This document shows, piece by piece, positions 8,075-16,639 of a stretch of 37,872 nt of DNA. Below the pieces are notes generated by a model. The model was not told the DNA's origin and searched no databases. It was given only the letters and a program-made list of their open reading frames with translations. The stretch is from Palsa-459 sp035937595. GTDB lineage: Bacteria; Actinomycetota; Acidimicrobiia; Acidimicrobiales; RAAP-2. How positions within the stretch are numbered: the first letter of the stretch is position 1; each line of letters opens with the position of its first letter. Location of the stretch: positions 1 to 37,872 of the forward strand of contig DASZHS010000041.1 of the NCBI GenBank assembly GCA_035937595.1. Reading direction: 5' to 3'. The position numbers and the translations under genes were made by a program.

Positions 8075-9166
8075 CTGAGGGTCGGCCGTTTGTGATGGTC
8101 GGGAGATGGGGTGTTTCTTAAATTGTTGGAGGATGACAAACCGGATCGTTCCGGCGATGCCGAGCGGCGCCAGCAGCATCACGAGGATCAGGGCGAGCCC
8201 GAAGATAATTCCCTTCAGGTTGCCGCCGAGGCCGCTCGTCGAGCTGACGCCGGTCTGCGCCTCGAGCCAGTTGATCCAGTTCTGCGAGTACGCGATGACC
8301 AGCCCGCCGATGAGGGCGCCGGAGAGGGTGCCGATGCCGCCGATGACGAGCAGCGAGAGCAGCGTGATCGACAGCGCCAGGTTGAACGTGGAGGACTGCG
8401 CGGAGCCCTGCACGAGGGTGAAGAGCCCGCCACCGAGCCCCGCGTAGGCCGCCGACACCATGAAGGCCACGACGCGAGCGCGCGGCAGGGAGACGCCGGC
8501 GAGCTCGGCCGCCACCTCGTTCTCCCGGACGAGGCGCATGGCGCGCCCGGTCCGGCTTCGGAAGAGGTTCGCCATGAAGAAGAACGCGATGCCCGTGACC
8601 ACGATCGAGATGTCGGCCAGCCACATGTTCGTGGTGGTGAGGCTCGATGTGGGCTGCCCAACGAGCGACGCGAGCCAGCCCGGTGGTGAGAGGAGCGGGG
8701 TCTGGATCGGCGCGTCGCCGTTGGTCCAGGTGCCGAAGACGCTGACGAGCGGCTCGAAGGCCAGCGCGAACGCGATCGTCATGCCGGCAAGGTACGGACC
8801 GCGCAGCCGTGTGGCGGGGAGGCCGATGAGCAGGCCGACGCCCGCGCCCACGGCCGTCGCGAGCGCCAGCGTCGCGACGATCGGCGTCGTCGCGTGGTGG
8901 ACGGACCAGATGGCCACGGCGTACGCGCCGATGCCCATGAACGCACCGTTGCCGAGGGACACCTGCCCCGAGGCGCCGGTGAGGAAGGAGAGGCCCAGGA
9001 TCACGACGGCGTACGCCGCGCCGGTGGCGAGGTTGAAGTTCGTGACCGAGTCGAGGAAGTACGTGATCACGAGCGCGATGCTCGTGAACAGGACCGTCAG
9101 GGTCGCCCGGGTGAGCACCGGGTGGGCGCGTCGCAGGTCCGAGACCGCGAAGAAGAAGGTGCTCAC
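8072..9166 (-). CDS. livM: Branched-chain amino acid-type ABC transporter permease LivM
   Basis: 364 residues. Several hydrophobic helices span the whole protein. The family-specific region TGASGQVSLGNGAFMGIGAY is present (LivM consensus G..S.G..AF.G.GAY), as are ATRLRGPYLAGMTIAFAL and the cytoplasmic coupling loop VRENEVAAELAGVSLPR. With LivH it forms the membrane channel. GTG 9166 overlaps the livH stop (GTGA), so it is translationally coupled. A longer frame upstream exists but would lie inside livH. Confidence 0.95.
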   Translation of the reverse strand: MSTFFFAVSDLRRAHPVLTRATLTVLFTSIALVITYFLDSVTNFNLATGAAYAVVILGLSFLTGASGQVSLGNGAFMGIGAYAVAIWSVHHATTPIVATLALATAVGAGVGLLIGLPATRLRGPYLAGMTIAFALAFEPLVSVFGTWTNGDAPIQTPLLSPPGWLASLVGQPTSSLTTTNMWLADISIVVTGIAFFFMANLFRSRTGRAMRLVRENEVAAELAGVSLPRARVVAFMVSAAYAGLGGGLFTLVQGSAQSSTFNLALSITLLSLLVIGGIGTLSGALIGGLVIAYSQNWINWLEAQTGVSSTSGLGGNLKGIIFGLALILVMLLAPLGIAGTIRFVILQQFKKHPISRPSQTADPQ

Positions 9167-10104
9167 ACCCGCCTCACGACACGCTTCGAGAACAGTCCCT
9201 GCGGACGGATCATCAGCACCAGGATCAGCGCCCCGAGTGCGATCAAAAGGACGTAGTTCGAGTTGAGGTAGTCCGTGACGAACTGCTCCATGACCCCGAA
9301 GGCGATGCCCGCGACCAGCGCGCCCGTCGGGCTCTCCAGCCCCCCGATGGCGGCGGCGATGAAGGCGATCGCGAACGGCGCCTCCATGACCGGGGGCTGC
9401 AGGGGCTGCTGGAAGCTGCTCGACGTGAGGATGACGGCGGCGACGGCGCCGACGCCGGACGCGAGGATCCACCCGATCGTGAGCATCCTGCCGACCCGCA
9501 CGCCGAGCAGCCGGGAGACCTCCGGGGCGACGGCAGAGGCGCGGAGCTGGAGTCCGAGGTTGGTGAACCGGAAGAGCAGCGCGATGACGATGGCGACGAC
9601 GAGCGTGGCCACGACCCGGTACACGTCATTCGGCGACAGCAGCACCGTCTTGCCGCCCAGCTGCCAGTCGATGAAGGAGAACGGCGTCTGGATGGTGATG
9701 GGGATCGTCCCCCAGATCGCACCGGCGAGCGCCTCGAGCAGCGCGAGGTACCCGACCATGACGACGATGGGGTTGATCTCGGGCTTGCCGTAGAGCGGAC
9801 GCACCAGGACCCGCTCGGTGATCCCGCCGATCGCCAGGCCCGCCAGGATCGAGATCGCGACGCACCACCAGTAGTTGAAGTGCACCGTGAAGTGGATCCC
9901 GATGACGTTGACGGTCAGGCGGTGCTGCAGCCGGGTCATGCCGATGTAGGTGGCGAACATCGCCATCGCGCCCTGGGCGAAGTTCAAGATGTGCGTCGCT
10001 CGCCAGATGAGCACGAGGCTCAGCGCCACGAGGCCGATGACCGTCCCGCCCACGATCCCCGACAGGAGGTCGCCGATCGGACGCGAGGTGAGGAAGGCGT
10101 CCAC
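9163..10104 (-). CDS. livH: Branched-chain amino acid-type ABC transporter permease LivH
   Basis: 313 residues, typical length. Starts MDAFLTSRPIGDLLSGIVGG, followed by ATHILNFAQGAMAMFATYIG, the LivH signature (NFAQG.....G.Y). ERVLVRPLYGKPEINPIVVMVG and the late segment AAIGGLESPTGALVAGIAFGV are also standard. About eight membrane helices. GTG 10104 abuts the livF TAA stop with no gap. It pairs with LivM. Confidence 0.95.
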   Translation of the reverse strand: MDAFLTSRPIGDLLSGIVGGTVIGLVALSLVLIWRATHILNFAQGAMAMFATYIGMTRLQHRLTVNVIGIHFTVHFNYWWCVAISILAGLAIGGITERVLVRPLYGKPEINPIVVMVGYLALLEALAGAIWGTIPITIQTPFSFIDWQLGGKTVLLSPNDVYRVVATLVVAIVIALLFRFTNLGLQLRASAVAPEVSRLLGVRVGRMLTIGWILASGVGAVAAVILTSSSFQQPLQPPVMEAPFAIAFIAAAIGGLESPTGALVAGIAFGVMEQFVTDYLNSNYVLLIALGALILVLMIRPQGLFSKRVVRRV

Positions 10105-10812
10105 TTACTGGGTCATCCCGAGGTAGTAGTGCTTGAGGTTCTCGTCGGCCGCCACGACCTCGGAGCGGTCGTCGGCCGCCACACGGCCCACGTGGAGCAC
10201 GACGGCTCGCTCGGAGACGCGCAGCGCCGACATCGCGTCTTGCTCGACGAGGATCACCGTGAGCTTGCGGTCCTCACAGAGCTCCTTGATCGTGCGCATC
10301 AGGTCCGCGGTCACGATCGGCGCGAGGCCCAGCGAGGGCTCGTCGAGCAGGAGGACCGATGGCTTGGCGATGAGGGCGCGTGCCATGGCCAGCATCTGGC
10401 GCTCTCCGCCCGAGAGCGTGCCGGCGGCTTGCCGGCGGCGCTCACCGAGCACCGGGAACAGGTCGAACTGGTCGTCGAGCCCGGCCTGCAGCTTCTGCTT
10501 GCCGTGCAGCGCACCCAGCCGGAGGTTCTCCTCCACCGTGAACTCCTCGATGACGCCCCGGCCCTCCGGGACGTGCCCCACGCCGAGGCGAGCGATGTTC
10601 TCGGGCCGCTTGCCGATGAGGCGCGTCCCGTCGAGGTCGATCTCGCCGGCGACGGGTCGCACCGTCCCGCTGATCGATCGGAGCAGCGTCGTCTTTCCGG
10701 CGCCGTTCGCACCGATGACGGCGGTGACCGTGCCGCTCGGCGCGTCGAAGGTGACGTCGCGGAGCGCCTGGACGGCGCCGTAGGAGACGGAGAGCCCCGC
10801 GATCCTGATCAC
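10105..10812 (-). CDS. livF: Branched-chain amino acid-type ABC transporter ATP-binding protein LivF
   Basis: 235 residues, normal for LivF. Walker A GANGAGKT (34-41), signature LSGGERQ (133-139), Walker B VLLLDEP (153-159), and the LivF-type GHVPEGRGVIEEFTVEENL segment. It supplies half of the ATPase dimer. GTG 10812 overlaps the livG stop by 4 nt. Followed directly by livH. Confidence 0.96.
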   Translation of the reverse strand: MIRIAGLSVSYGAVQALRDVTFDAPSGTVTAVIGANGAGKTTLLRSISGTVRPVAGEIDLDGTRLIGKRPENIARLGVGHVPEGRGVIEEFTVEENLRLGALHGKQKLQAGLDDQFDLFPVLGERRRQAAGTLSGGERQMLAMARALIAKPSVLLLDEPSLGLAPIVTADLMRTIKELCEDRKLTVILVEQDAMSALRVSERAVVLHVGRVAADDRSEVVAADENLKHYYLGMTQ

Positions 10813-11618
10813 TGCTGCACCCCGAGGTACGCCTCGATGACAGCCGGGTTCGACTGAATCTCGCTCGGCGCCCCGGTCGCGATCACCTCTCCGAAGTCGA
10901 GGACGACCAGCCGGTCCACGAGCGGCATCACGAATCCCATGTCGTGCTCGACCAACAGCACCGCCATCTCTTGGCGAAGCTCGACGATGAGCCGGGCGAA
11001 GTCACTGAGCTCGGCGTCATCGAGGCCGGAGGCGGGCTCGTCCAGCAAGAGCAGCTGGGGCGCGCACAGAAGGGCGCGCGCGACCGCGACCTTCTTCGAG
11101 ACCCCATAGGGGATCTCCGAGGGCAGCTTCGAGGCGAAGGTCGCGACGCCCAGCCGCTCCAGCAGCCCGAGGGCGTCGACCGCGAGCCTGCGATCGGCGC
11201 GGACGCCCGCGGGCAGGGCGAAGAGACTCGTGAAGAAGCCGCCGCTTGGTCGGATCTGCCCGCCCGCCATCACGTTCTCGAGCACCGTGAGGTGCGGGTA
11301 CAGCCCCACGCCCTGGAGCGTTCTCGAGACGCCGGCGCGCGCGAGTCCGCTCGGGCGCAGGTTCGATCGCCCTGCCGTGGGGAACCGAACCTGTCCCGTC
11401 GTCGGGCGCACGAAGCCGCAGATGACGTTGAACGCCGTCGTCTTTCCCGCGCCGTTCGGGCCGATGAGCCCGACGATCTCCCCGTCCGAGACGCGGAAGG
11501 AGACGTCCTTCAGCGCGTGGAGACCGCCAAAGTTGACCGAGACAGCGTCGAGCTCCACCCTCGAATCGGACGATGTCGATGGCGCCGCGCTCGGAGCTGG
11601 TGGGGTCGGCAGCGCCAC
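10809..11618 (-). CDS. livG: Branched-chain amino acid-type ABC transporter ATP-binding protein LivG
   Basis: 269 residues from GTG 11618. Walker A GPNGAGKT (53-60) and Walker B LLLLDEPASGLDD are intact. The signature region reads IPYGVSKKVAVARAL, a LivG-like departure from LSGGQ. The first 20 residues are a Ser/Pro/Ala-rich extension. I chose this start because TAGGTT lies exactly 7 nt upstream and the homology starts at about residue 21; a longer frame upstream has no coding character. First gene of the liv operon. Confidence 0.93.
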   Translation of the reverse strand: MALPTPPAPSAAPSTSSDSRVELDAVSVNFGGLHALKDVSFRVSDGEIVGLIGPNGAGKTTAFNVICGFVRPTTGQVRFPTAGRSNLRPSGLARAGVSRTLQGVGLYPHLTVLENVMAGGQIRPSGGFFTSLFALPAGVRADRRLAVDALGLLERLGVATFASKLPSEIPYGVSKKVAVARALLCAPQLLLLDEPASGLDDAELSDFARLIVELRQEMAVLLVEHDMGFVMPLVDRLVVLDFGEVIATGAPSEIQSNPAVIEAYLGVQQ

Positions 11619-11625
11619 GGGCGCA

Positions 11626-11631
11626 AACCTA
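11626..11631 (-). promoter_or_regulatory. TAGGTT -10 element of the liv operon; leaderless start
   Basis: On the minus strand TAGGTT, then 7 nt, then GTG 11618. The operon transcript would begin at the start codon. No clear -35. Confidence 0.5.
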
Positions 11632-11787
11632 GTTCTGGAACCAGACCTCGCCGCGATCTCTCGTCGACCGACGTCGACGCGGGGCACTCGTCGTCGATTG
11701 CCACGGCAGCAAGTGAGGTCGTCGTCGCGGTGCGAGGCGACGTCGTCGTGTCGTGGCGTCCGGTCGCGCGTGCCTCGCGTCCCGTCG

Positions 11788-12345
11788 CTACGAGGTGGCG
11801 CCCGACCGTTCGTAGCGCAGGTAGACGACGCCGTTGTCGTACGGATCGCTCTTGGTGAGCGACCAGGTCGTGTCGAGCGCGGCGTCAGCGAAGAGGCGGG
11901 GACCGCCACCTCGCGTCAGGGGGTAGAGGAACAGGTGCAGCTCGTCGACCAGCCCGTCGGCGAGCAGCGCGTGCACGAGCGTCGCGCTGCCACTCACGTA
12001 GAGAGCACCCGCGAGACGCTCCTTGAGCCCCTGGATGACGTCGGGGTCATAGCGACCAAGGACCGTCGAGTTTCGCCAGGTCGTCGAGGAGAGGGAGGAG
12101 GAGACCACGAACTTCGTCGTGTCATTCATGAACGGCGCGCCGGGGTCGTCCGCGCCCGTGCGGGCGGACCACGCCGGCTCGAACATCTCATAGGTCGTCC
12201 GCCCGAGCAGGATGCCGTCGCAGTCGTGCATCGCAGCGGCGATCGCCTCCCCCATCTTCGGGTCGAACCCATACCCGACGGTCCATGCCGGCGTGTCGAT
12301 GACGCCGTCGAGGGTGATGAACTCGTGCACGCGGATGTCGCCCAC
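11788..12345 (-). CDS. DHFR/RibD-like family reductase
   Basis: 185 residues from GTG 12345, which has the ribosome site GAGGAGG. The chain starts VGDIRVHEFITLDGVID, then DCDGILLGRTTYEMFEPAW, LYVSGSATLVHALLADGLVDELHLFLYPLTRGGGPRLF: the dihydrofolate-reductase-like RibD C-terminal fold (NADPH-binding GS.TL...LL..GLVDEL and P...G.G..LF). Stand-alone members are common in actinobacteria and are mostly of unknown substrate; a true folate role is not implied. A longer frame to 12399 exists but lacks a ribosome site. It follows a truncated VOC-like start. Confidence 0.88.
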   Translation of the reverse strand: MGDIRVHEFITLDGVIDTPAWTVGYGFDPKMGEAIAAAMHDCDGILLGRTTYEMFEPAWSARTGADDPGAPFMNDTTKFVVSSSLSSTTWRNSTVLGRYDPDVIQGLKERLAGALYVSGSATLVHALLADGLVDELHLFLYPLTRGGGPRLFADAALDTTWSLTKSDPYDNGVVYLRYERSGATS

Positions 12346-12708
12346 GTCAATGCCTCCTCGTCGATGTCCCCCATGGGGCTCTGCGATGCGCCGCGGCATC
12401 GCCTTTTCCCGTGTCCGTGCTTACGCCACCGGCATCAGGACACGCCCGGGAGTCGTGATCTCCGGCATCGCCGTCTCCTTGCTCACGTCGGCCACACGGT
12501 ACGACGGCGGCGCGGGCCGAGACTCATCTGTCCTGCGGCGGCACCGCGCGATCGCCCGCTGTCGAAGCCGAGCGGATCGGGCTGGCTTCGCCGCATGAGG
12601 TCGTCGTGCGCTGGACGCCCGCCGGCCTGTTCGCGCCACTCCCCGACGCTTGCGACGGTCTCGTAGCCTGCAACCTCGACATCTCATGTCCCGGAGATCG
12701 GAGCCTCC
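12346..12708. other. Divergent intergenic region with a gene remnant
   Basis: Holds the ribosome site of the reductase gene, the short VOC-like reading frame at 12421-12468 (-), and on the plus strand a TAGCCT hexamer (12664-12669) about 40 nt before ATG 12709 that may drive the metallo-beta-lactamase-fold gene. Nothing else recognisable. Confidence 0.5.
12421..12468 (-). pseudogene. Truncated start of a VOC/glyoxalase-like gene
   Basis: A 15-codon frame, MPEITTPGRVLMPVA, then TAA. It has a strong ribosome site (AAGGAG, 7 nt before ATG), which is unexpected for a random short frame. The wording GRVLMPVA looks like the first strand of vicinal-oxygen-chelate proteins (typically ..GR...PV.D...A..FY). 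Nothing VOC-like follows in any frame up to the reductase start 76 nt on. It is best read as the 5' end left after a deletion; a leader peptide for the reductase gene is the alternative. Confidence 0.4.
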
Positions 12709-13431
12709 ATGACCACGACCGTCCACGAGATCGCCCAGGGGATCTACCGGCTCTCCACGCTCGTCCCAGAGATCGGACCAGATGGGTTCACGTTCAACCA
12801 GTTCCTCATCGACGACACCGAACCCCTGCTCTTTCACACCGGTCATCGCTCCATGTTCCCGTCGGTCTGCGAGGCGATCGAGTCCGTCCTGCCGGTGCGG
12901 AGCTTGCGATGGATCACGTTCGGTCACGTCGAGTCCGACGAGTGCGGCTCGATGAACGAGTTCCTGGCAGCGGCCCCTTCGGCGCAGGTGGCTCACGGCG
13001 CCCTGGGGTGTCTCGTGTCGGTGAATGAGATGGCCGACCGGGCTCCGAGGATGCTGGCCGACGGTGAGGTGCTCGAGACCGGGACCCATCGCCTCCGTCA
13101 CATCGACACCCCGCACGTACCTCACGGGTGGGACGCGAGGGTGCTGTTCGAGGAGTCGACCAAGACGCTGTTGTGCGGGGACCTCTTCACCCACCTCGGC
13201 GATGGCCCGGCGCTGACGGAGGGCGAGATCGTCGGCCCCGCGATGCAGGCCGAGGCCATGTTCCGAAGTACCTCTCTTGCGCCGGACTCCGCCACCGTCA
13301 TGCGACGGCTTGGCGAGTTAGAGCCCTCGACGCTTGCCTTGATGCACGGCTCCTCGTTTCACGGGAACGGCCGCACGGCACTCGACGAACTTGCGAGCGC
13401 CTACGAGGCGCAGTACCTCAATCCTCACTGA
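12709..13431 (+). CDS. Metallo-beta-lactamase-fold protein of the ODP (oxygen-binding di-iron) type
   Basis: 240 residues. The ligand set follows the flavodiiron pattern: HVESD (H73, E75, D77), a later His in TPHVPHG (H136 or H139), D158 in LLCGDLF, and a final His in LMHGSSFHG (H213 or H218). In flavodiiron proteins these bind two irons and reduce O2 or NO; this protein has no flavodoxin domain, so an outside electron donor would be needed if it acts as a reductase. Ribosome site GGAG lies upstream of the ATG. Single gene; neighbours give no pathway. Confidence 0.87.
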   Translation: MTTTVHEIAQGIYRLSTLVPEIGPDGFTFNQFLIDDTEPLLFHTGHRSMFPSVCEAIESVLPVRSLRWITFGHVESDECGSMNEFLAAAPSAQVAHGALGCLVSVNEMADRAPRMLADGEVLETGTHRLRHIDTPHVPHGWDARVLFEESTKTLLCGDLFTHLGDGPALTEGEIVGPAMQAEAMFRSTSLAPDSATVMRRLGELEPSTLALMHGSSFHGNGRTALDELASAYEAQYLNPH

Positions 13432-13488
13432 AGTCACTCCGCGCCGCGTGCACGGAGGGGATGTGGTTTCACGACCCGATGCCAATGG

Positions 13489-13914
13489 TCAGGTGACACC
13501 CGGAACGTGGGCTCCCGGGTCGACACTTTCGACGTCGTCATCCCGAATGGCGATGTGCTGCTCGATGGCATCTTGGTCCAATGCGATCAACTCGGCATCG
13601 TCCGCGGACTCGATGTGGATGAGCAGGTCGTCGGCCCGGGGGGCGGCTCGAATCAGTTCGTCCAGCTTGAGCTGCGTCGCCACCTGCTGGCGGCTCTGCG
13701 TGTGCTGAATCACGAAGACCATGACGACGGTGATCGCCGCGGCGGCGAACTCAAAGGCGGTCTCCCACGTGGTCGGGAAGCCATTGACGCCGAGGACGAT
13801 GGCGAACACGATGACCGATGCCGCAACGAAGCCGGCCGTGGAAGCTCGAGAGGAGAGCTCCCCGATCCTATGAAGGAGCCGGCTGACGGACTTGTGGGTT
13901 GAGGAGGTCTCCAA
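13489..13914 (-). CDS. Low-affinity iron permease family membrane protein
   Basis: 141 residues. Two membrane helices (about 27-46 and 55-72) are followed by IQHTQSRQQVATQLKLDELIRA, the conserved tail of the small low-affinity iron permease family. The last 40 residues are acidic (DDLLIHIESADDAELIALDQ) and probably cytoplasmic. The start is a TTG at 13914 with TAGGTG 7 nt upstream, a pattern like other leaderless genes here. The transport role of bacterial members is not firmly shown. Confidence 0.85.
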   Translation of the reverse strand: METSSTHKSVSRLLHRIGELSSRASTAGFVAASVIVFAIVLGVNGFPTTWETAFEFAAAAITVVMVFVIQHTQSRQQVATQLKLDELIRAAPRADDLLIHIESADDAELIALDQDAIEQHIAIRDDDVESVDPGAHVPGVT

Positions 13915-13921
13915 GGTTGTT

Positions 13922-13927
13922 CACCTA
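13922..13927 (-). promoter_or_regulatory. TAGGTG hexamer before a TTG start
   Basis: On the minus strand, TAGGTG then 7 nt then TTG 13914. It lacks the final T of TANNNT, so it is weaker support than the other cases. Confidence 0.3.
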
Positions 13928-14056
13928 CTCTCGAGCATCCCCGAAAAACGGAAGGTTCCAATCAGCGTAGGGGCTCAGGGGTGTTCACGACATGGGAACG
14001 AGCTGGGATCGGTGTACACGGCAGGGCAGGTGCGGAGCACCAGAGAGGACGAATCC

Positions 14057-14566
14057 ATGACGGACGAGGCCACGTCGGTCGAGGTGTCACGAAGGATCGA
14101 GGCGCCGGCAGCCCGCATCTTCGAGATCTTGGCGAGTCCACATCGCCACATGGAGTTCGACGGGTCCGACATGCTTCGGGGGGCCGTCATCGATCGTCCC
14201 ATCTCCAGCGTTGGCGAGACCTTCACCATGAAGATGCATCGGCTCGGTCGCGACTATCTCATGCTCAACTTTGTGGTGGAGTTCGAGCCAGATCGCCGCA
14301 TCTTCTGGACGCCCGCGCCAGGCGACGTCGAGACGGCTGGAGACGATCCATCCAAGGTCGGCATCCCTGCGGGCTACCGCTGGGGCTACATCCTGACTCC
14401 GGACGGTGACGACGCCACGGTCGTCACCGAGGTCTTTGACTGCGGCCCGGAGGAGAATCGATGGATCCTCGAGAACGAGGGCGGGGCGTGGATCAACGGG
14501 ACCAACCCGGTGCTCGCGTCCATGGCCACCACTTTGGAGAGGCTCGAAGAGATCAGCACCGAGTAA
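14057..14566 (+). CDS. SRPBCC (START/Bet v1-like) family protein
   Basis: 169 residues from ATG 14057 (AGAGGAC upstream). It begins VEVSRRIEAPAARIFEILASPHRHMEFDGSDMLRG, the usual opening of polyketide-cyclase/SRPBCC proteins, and ends with a long helix (NPVLASMATTLERLEEIS). These proteins make a hydrophobic pocket for lipids, polyketides or aromatic ligands. No catalytic residue can be assigned. A second SRPBCC gene lies downstream on the same strand, with a 211-nt gap. Confidence 0.88.
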   Translation: MTDEATSVEVSRRIEAPAARIFEILASPHRHMEFDGSDMLRGAVIDRPISSVGETFTMKMHRLGRDYLMLNFVVEFEPDRRIFWTPAPGDVETAGDDPSKVGIPAGYRWGYILTPDGDDATVVTEVFDCGPEENRWILENEGGAWINGTNPVLASMATTLERLEEISTE

Positions 14567-14777
14567 GGGGCGAGGGCAGCCTGCTCCACGATGCAGGACG
14601 GAACGGAAGGTCAGGATCTGTCAGTGGGCGGAGGTCCCATCGGGCGCCGCCGACTGCACGTTTCGCCTCCTCTCGGCCTTCCACAAGAATGATGCGGTGA
14701 CCACCATCGTGTCGATGTGGGGCGAATGCGGTCCTCGTCCCGAGCCCAATCACGCCCTCGATGAGCTCTTCGGTTCG

Positions 14778-15284
14778 ATGTCTGCCACCGAATCGATCCG
14801 GCTGTCCTGTACGCCAGAGGCGACATGGGCGCTGATCTCGGAGATCGAACGAATGGGAGAGTTCAGTCCCGAGTGCGTCGAGGCCTGGTGGGTGAATGGC
14901 TTCCCTGCTCGCAGCGTCGGTGGGCGATTCGAGGGGAGGAACCGCATTCAGCGGGGCGACGCAATCTATGAGTGGATTCGACCCTGTGACGTCACGAAGT
15001 GGAGCCCTCCTGCAACGTTCTCTTACACGGTGGGTGATCGTTTCGATGGATCACCCTCGACGTGTTGGACCTTCTCGGTGCAGCCCGATGCCGACGCAGT
15101 GACTCTGCGCCAGGAGTTCGCCCACGTTGCCGATGGGCTGAGTGGGATCCGGGGGATGGCCGAGCTGGACCCACCTGCCGCGCGCCGAGTCGTCGCGGAC
15201 CGCTTGTCGCAACTTCACGATGCAATGCGCCAGACCCTCACCGCGATGAAGCTCGTGCTGGAGCAGACGAGCACCCGGGCTTGA
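14778..15284 (+). CDS. SRPBCC-like family protein
   Basis: 168 residues from ATG 14778. SIRLSCTPEATWALISEIERMGEFSPECVEAW is cut here into the opening strand and helices of an SRPBCC fold, followed by GGRFEGRNRI, TKWSPPATFSYTVGDR and a long C-terminal helix (RVVADRLSQLHDAMRQTL). It looks like the Coq10/AtaL-like branch. The start is uncertain: ATG 14715 is in frame and would add 21 residues without homology; neither has a clear ribosome site. The 211 nt before it contain no gene that I can support. Confidence 0.75.
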   Translation: MSATESIRLSCTPEATWALISEIERMGEFSPECVEAWWVNGFPARSVGGRFEGRNRIQRGDAIYEWIRPCDVTKWSPPATFSYTVGDRFDGSPSTCWTFSVQPDADAVTLRQEFAHVADGLSGIRGMAELDPPAARRVVADRLSQLHDAMRQTLTAMKLVLEQTSTRA

Positions 15285-15563
15285 CATCCGTCATTGGTGC
15301 GTCGCTCGGTCGTCGCTGCGGGCAGCGCCTCCCCCAACGGCTGAAGTCAAATGGGCACCTCGGCAAGGACGCATGATCCGAGCGCGCTGCCATGAGATGG
15401 GCCGCAGCGTCGGCCGGCGAGGGTCTCGCCACGTCGACTGGAACGGACCGATCAGGCGGGCCGGGGGCGCACGGCGCAAGCATCGGTCTCGACGTGAACG
15501 ACCGCCGACCGGCGCCGCGATGCCGTGACCAGGTGTCGCGTCGCGCCACATTTCGCCTGACCG

Positions 15564-16160
15564 TCAGTCACAGAACGTGCTCTTGCAGGCCGCTGCCGGC
15601 ACGAGGTATCCCCGCACGAAAATCCAGAACGGATCGTTTGCACCGGCAACGGTGACCTGCAGGCTGTGGCCATTCGCCAATCCGACGCCCGGAGAAAACG
15701 TCGTCGTGTACGACCCATCAGCGGAGTAGTACCCACCGGCGAGCGTCCTCGTGAGGTTGGAGCAGTTCGACGTGGATCCCACCGCAATGAACATGCTCGT
15801 GTCGTTTCCGACCGTCGCGCCGTGCGGGTCCATCGTTACGCCGGTAATGACGAACGCCTTGCCCGTTGGGGGAGTAAATGCGCAGCTCGTTCCGGGATCA
15901 CCCGAGACGGTGAGATCGATCCCTCCGATGGCAGGGGTATCCGACGTCGAAAGGCCGGTCGTAGCGTTGACGGAAGCGTGGGCGCCGGTTGAATGGTCGG
16001 TCACGAAGGCGTTGGATCCCGTTGCCGCTGCGAAGGCACCTGCTGGGATCGCCAACGCGAGGAGTGCTGCGAGCACGATCGTCGTCAGTTGCCATCCGGT
16101 GAACGGGCCAACGCCCCGCTTCTGCTCGCTGTTTGAAGGGTTGTGTTCGTTGCCTGTCAT
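15564..16160 (-). CDS. Membrane-anchored or secreted protein of unknown function
   Basis: 198 residues; ATG 16160 has a strong ribosome site (GGAGGAGG). A polar 21-residue N-terminus is followed by one hydrophobic helix (TTIVLAALLALAIPAGAFA) that may be a signal peptide or anchor. The outer part is Gly/Thr/Ser-rich and beta-like, with four cysteines (SCAF, SNCSN, and CKSTFC at the very end) that could form two disulfides. No family recognised. Convergent with the SRPBCC gene across 279 nt in which I see nothing. Confidence 0.75.
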   Translation of the reverse strand: MTGNEHNPSNSEQKRGVGPFTGWQLTTIVLAALLALAIPAGAFAAATGSNAFVTDHSTGAHASVNATTGLSTSDTPAIGGIDLTVSGDPGTSCAFTPPTGKAFVITGVTMDPHGATVGNDTSMFIAVGSTSNCSNLTRTLAGGYYSADGSYTTTFSPGVGLANGHSLQVTVAGANDPFWIFVRGYLVPAAACKSTFCD

Positions 16161-16639
16161 GTCGTCCTCCTCCGATGATCCGATCGCAAGGGGTAGTCCA
16201 TCATGGACGCACGTACCGTGCCGTTCGCTCCGGTTTGCTCGAGGACCACGAGTGAGTGACCTGGAGGAGAACGCAGACTGGGCTGAATGACCTCCCTCAG
16301 TGTGCGTGGAAGTGCTCTACTACCAGCTTCGACCGCACGGCTTTGACTTCGCCATCGCCAACGCGGCGCTCCAGAAGGTCAAGGCACGGTCCTCGAGGAC
16401 CGGAACGTCTCGGGCGGTGAGCGAGGCTTGGTCAGCTGCGCCGCACGATCCACCGGCCGCATGTGCCGCAAGGTTGCCGTCGTTCAGTTCGGGCGAGATC
16501 GTCGACAGCAAGAACACGCCCGACGTCACACCGCGGTCCGACGAGGAGGATCGCCGCCCGGTTCACGATCCAGAAGCCAGATGGGCAAACGACGTGTAGG
16601 CAGTGGGCTCGAAACGAAGGCCGCTCGTCCGAATCGGCG
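16161..16639. other. Gene-poor region, possible degraded coding sequence
   Basis: No complete gene can be supported. On the minus strand two overlapping frames (about 16320-16529 and 16432-16668) carry hydrophobic stretches, for example FWIVNRAAILLVGPRCDVG and SGVFLLSTISPELNDGN, that could be one membrane protein broken by a frameshift. Base composition is less GC-rich than the flanks. No family match from memory. Confidence 0.3.

Noticed and set aside
4996..8121. A 1041-residue plus-strand frame over the binding-protein genes
   Set aside because: It is antisense to two clear LivJ-type proteins, with repeated Arg/Asp/Val-rich sequence that mirrors their duplication.
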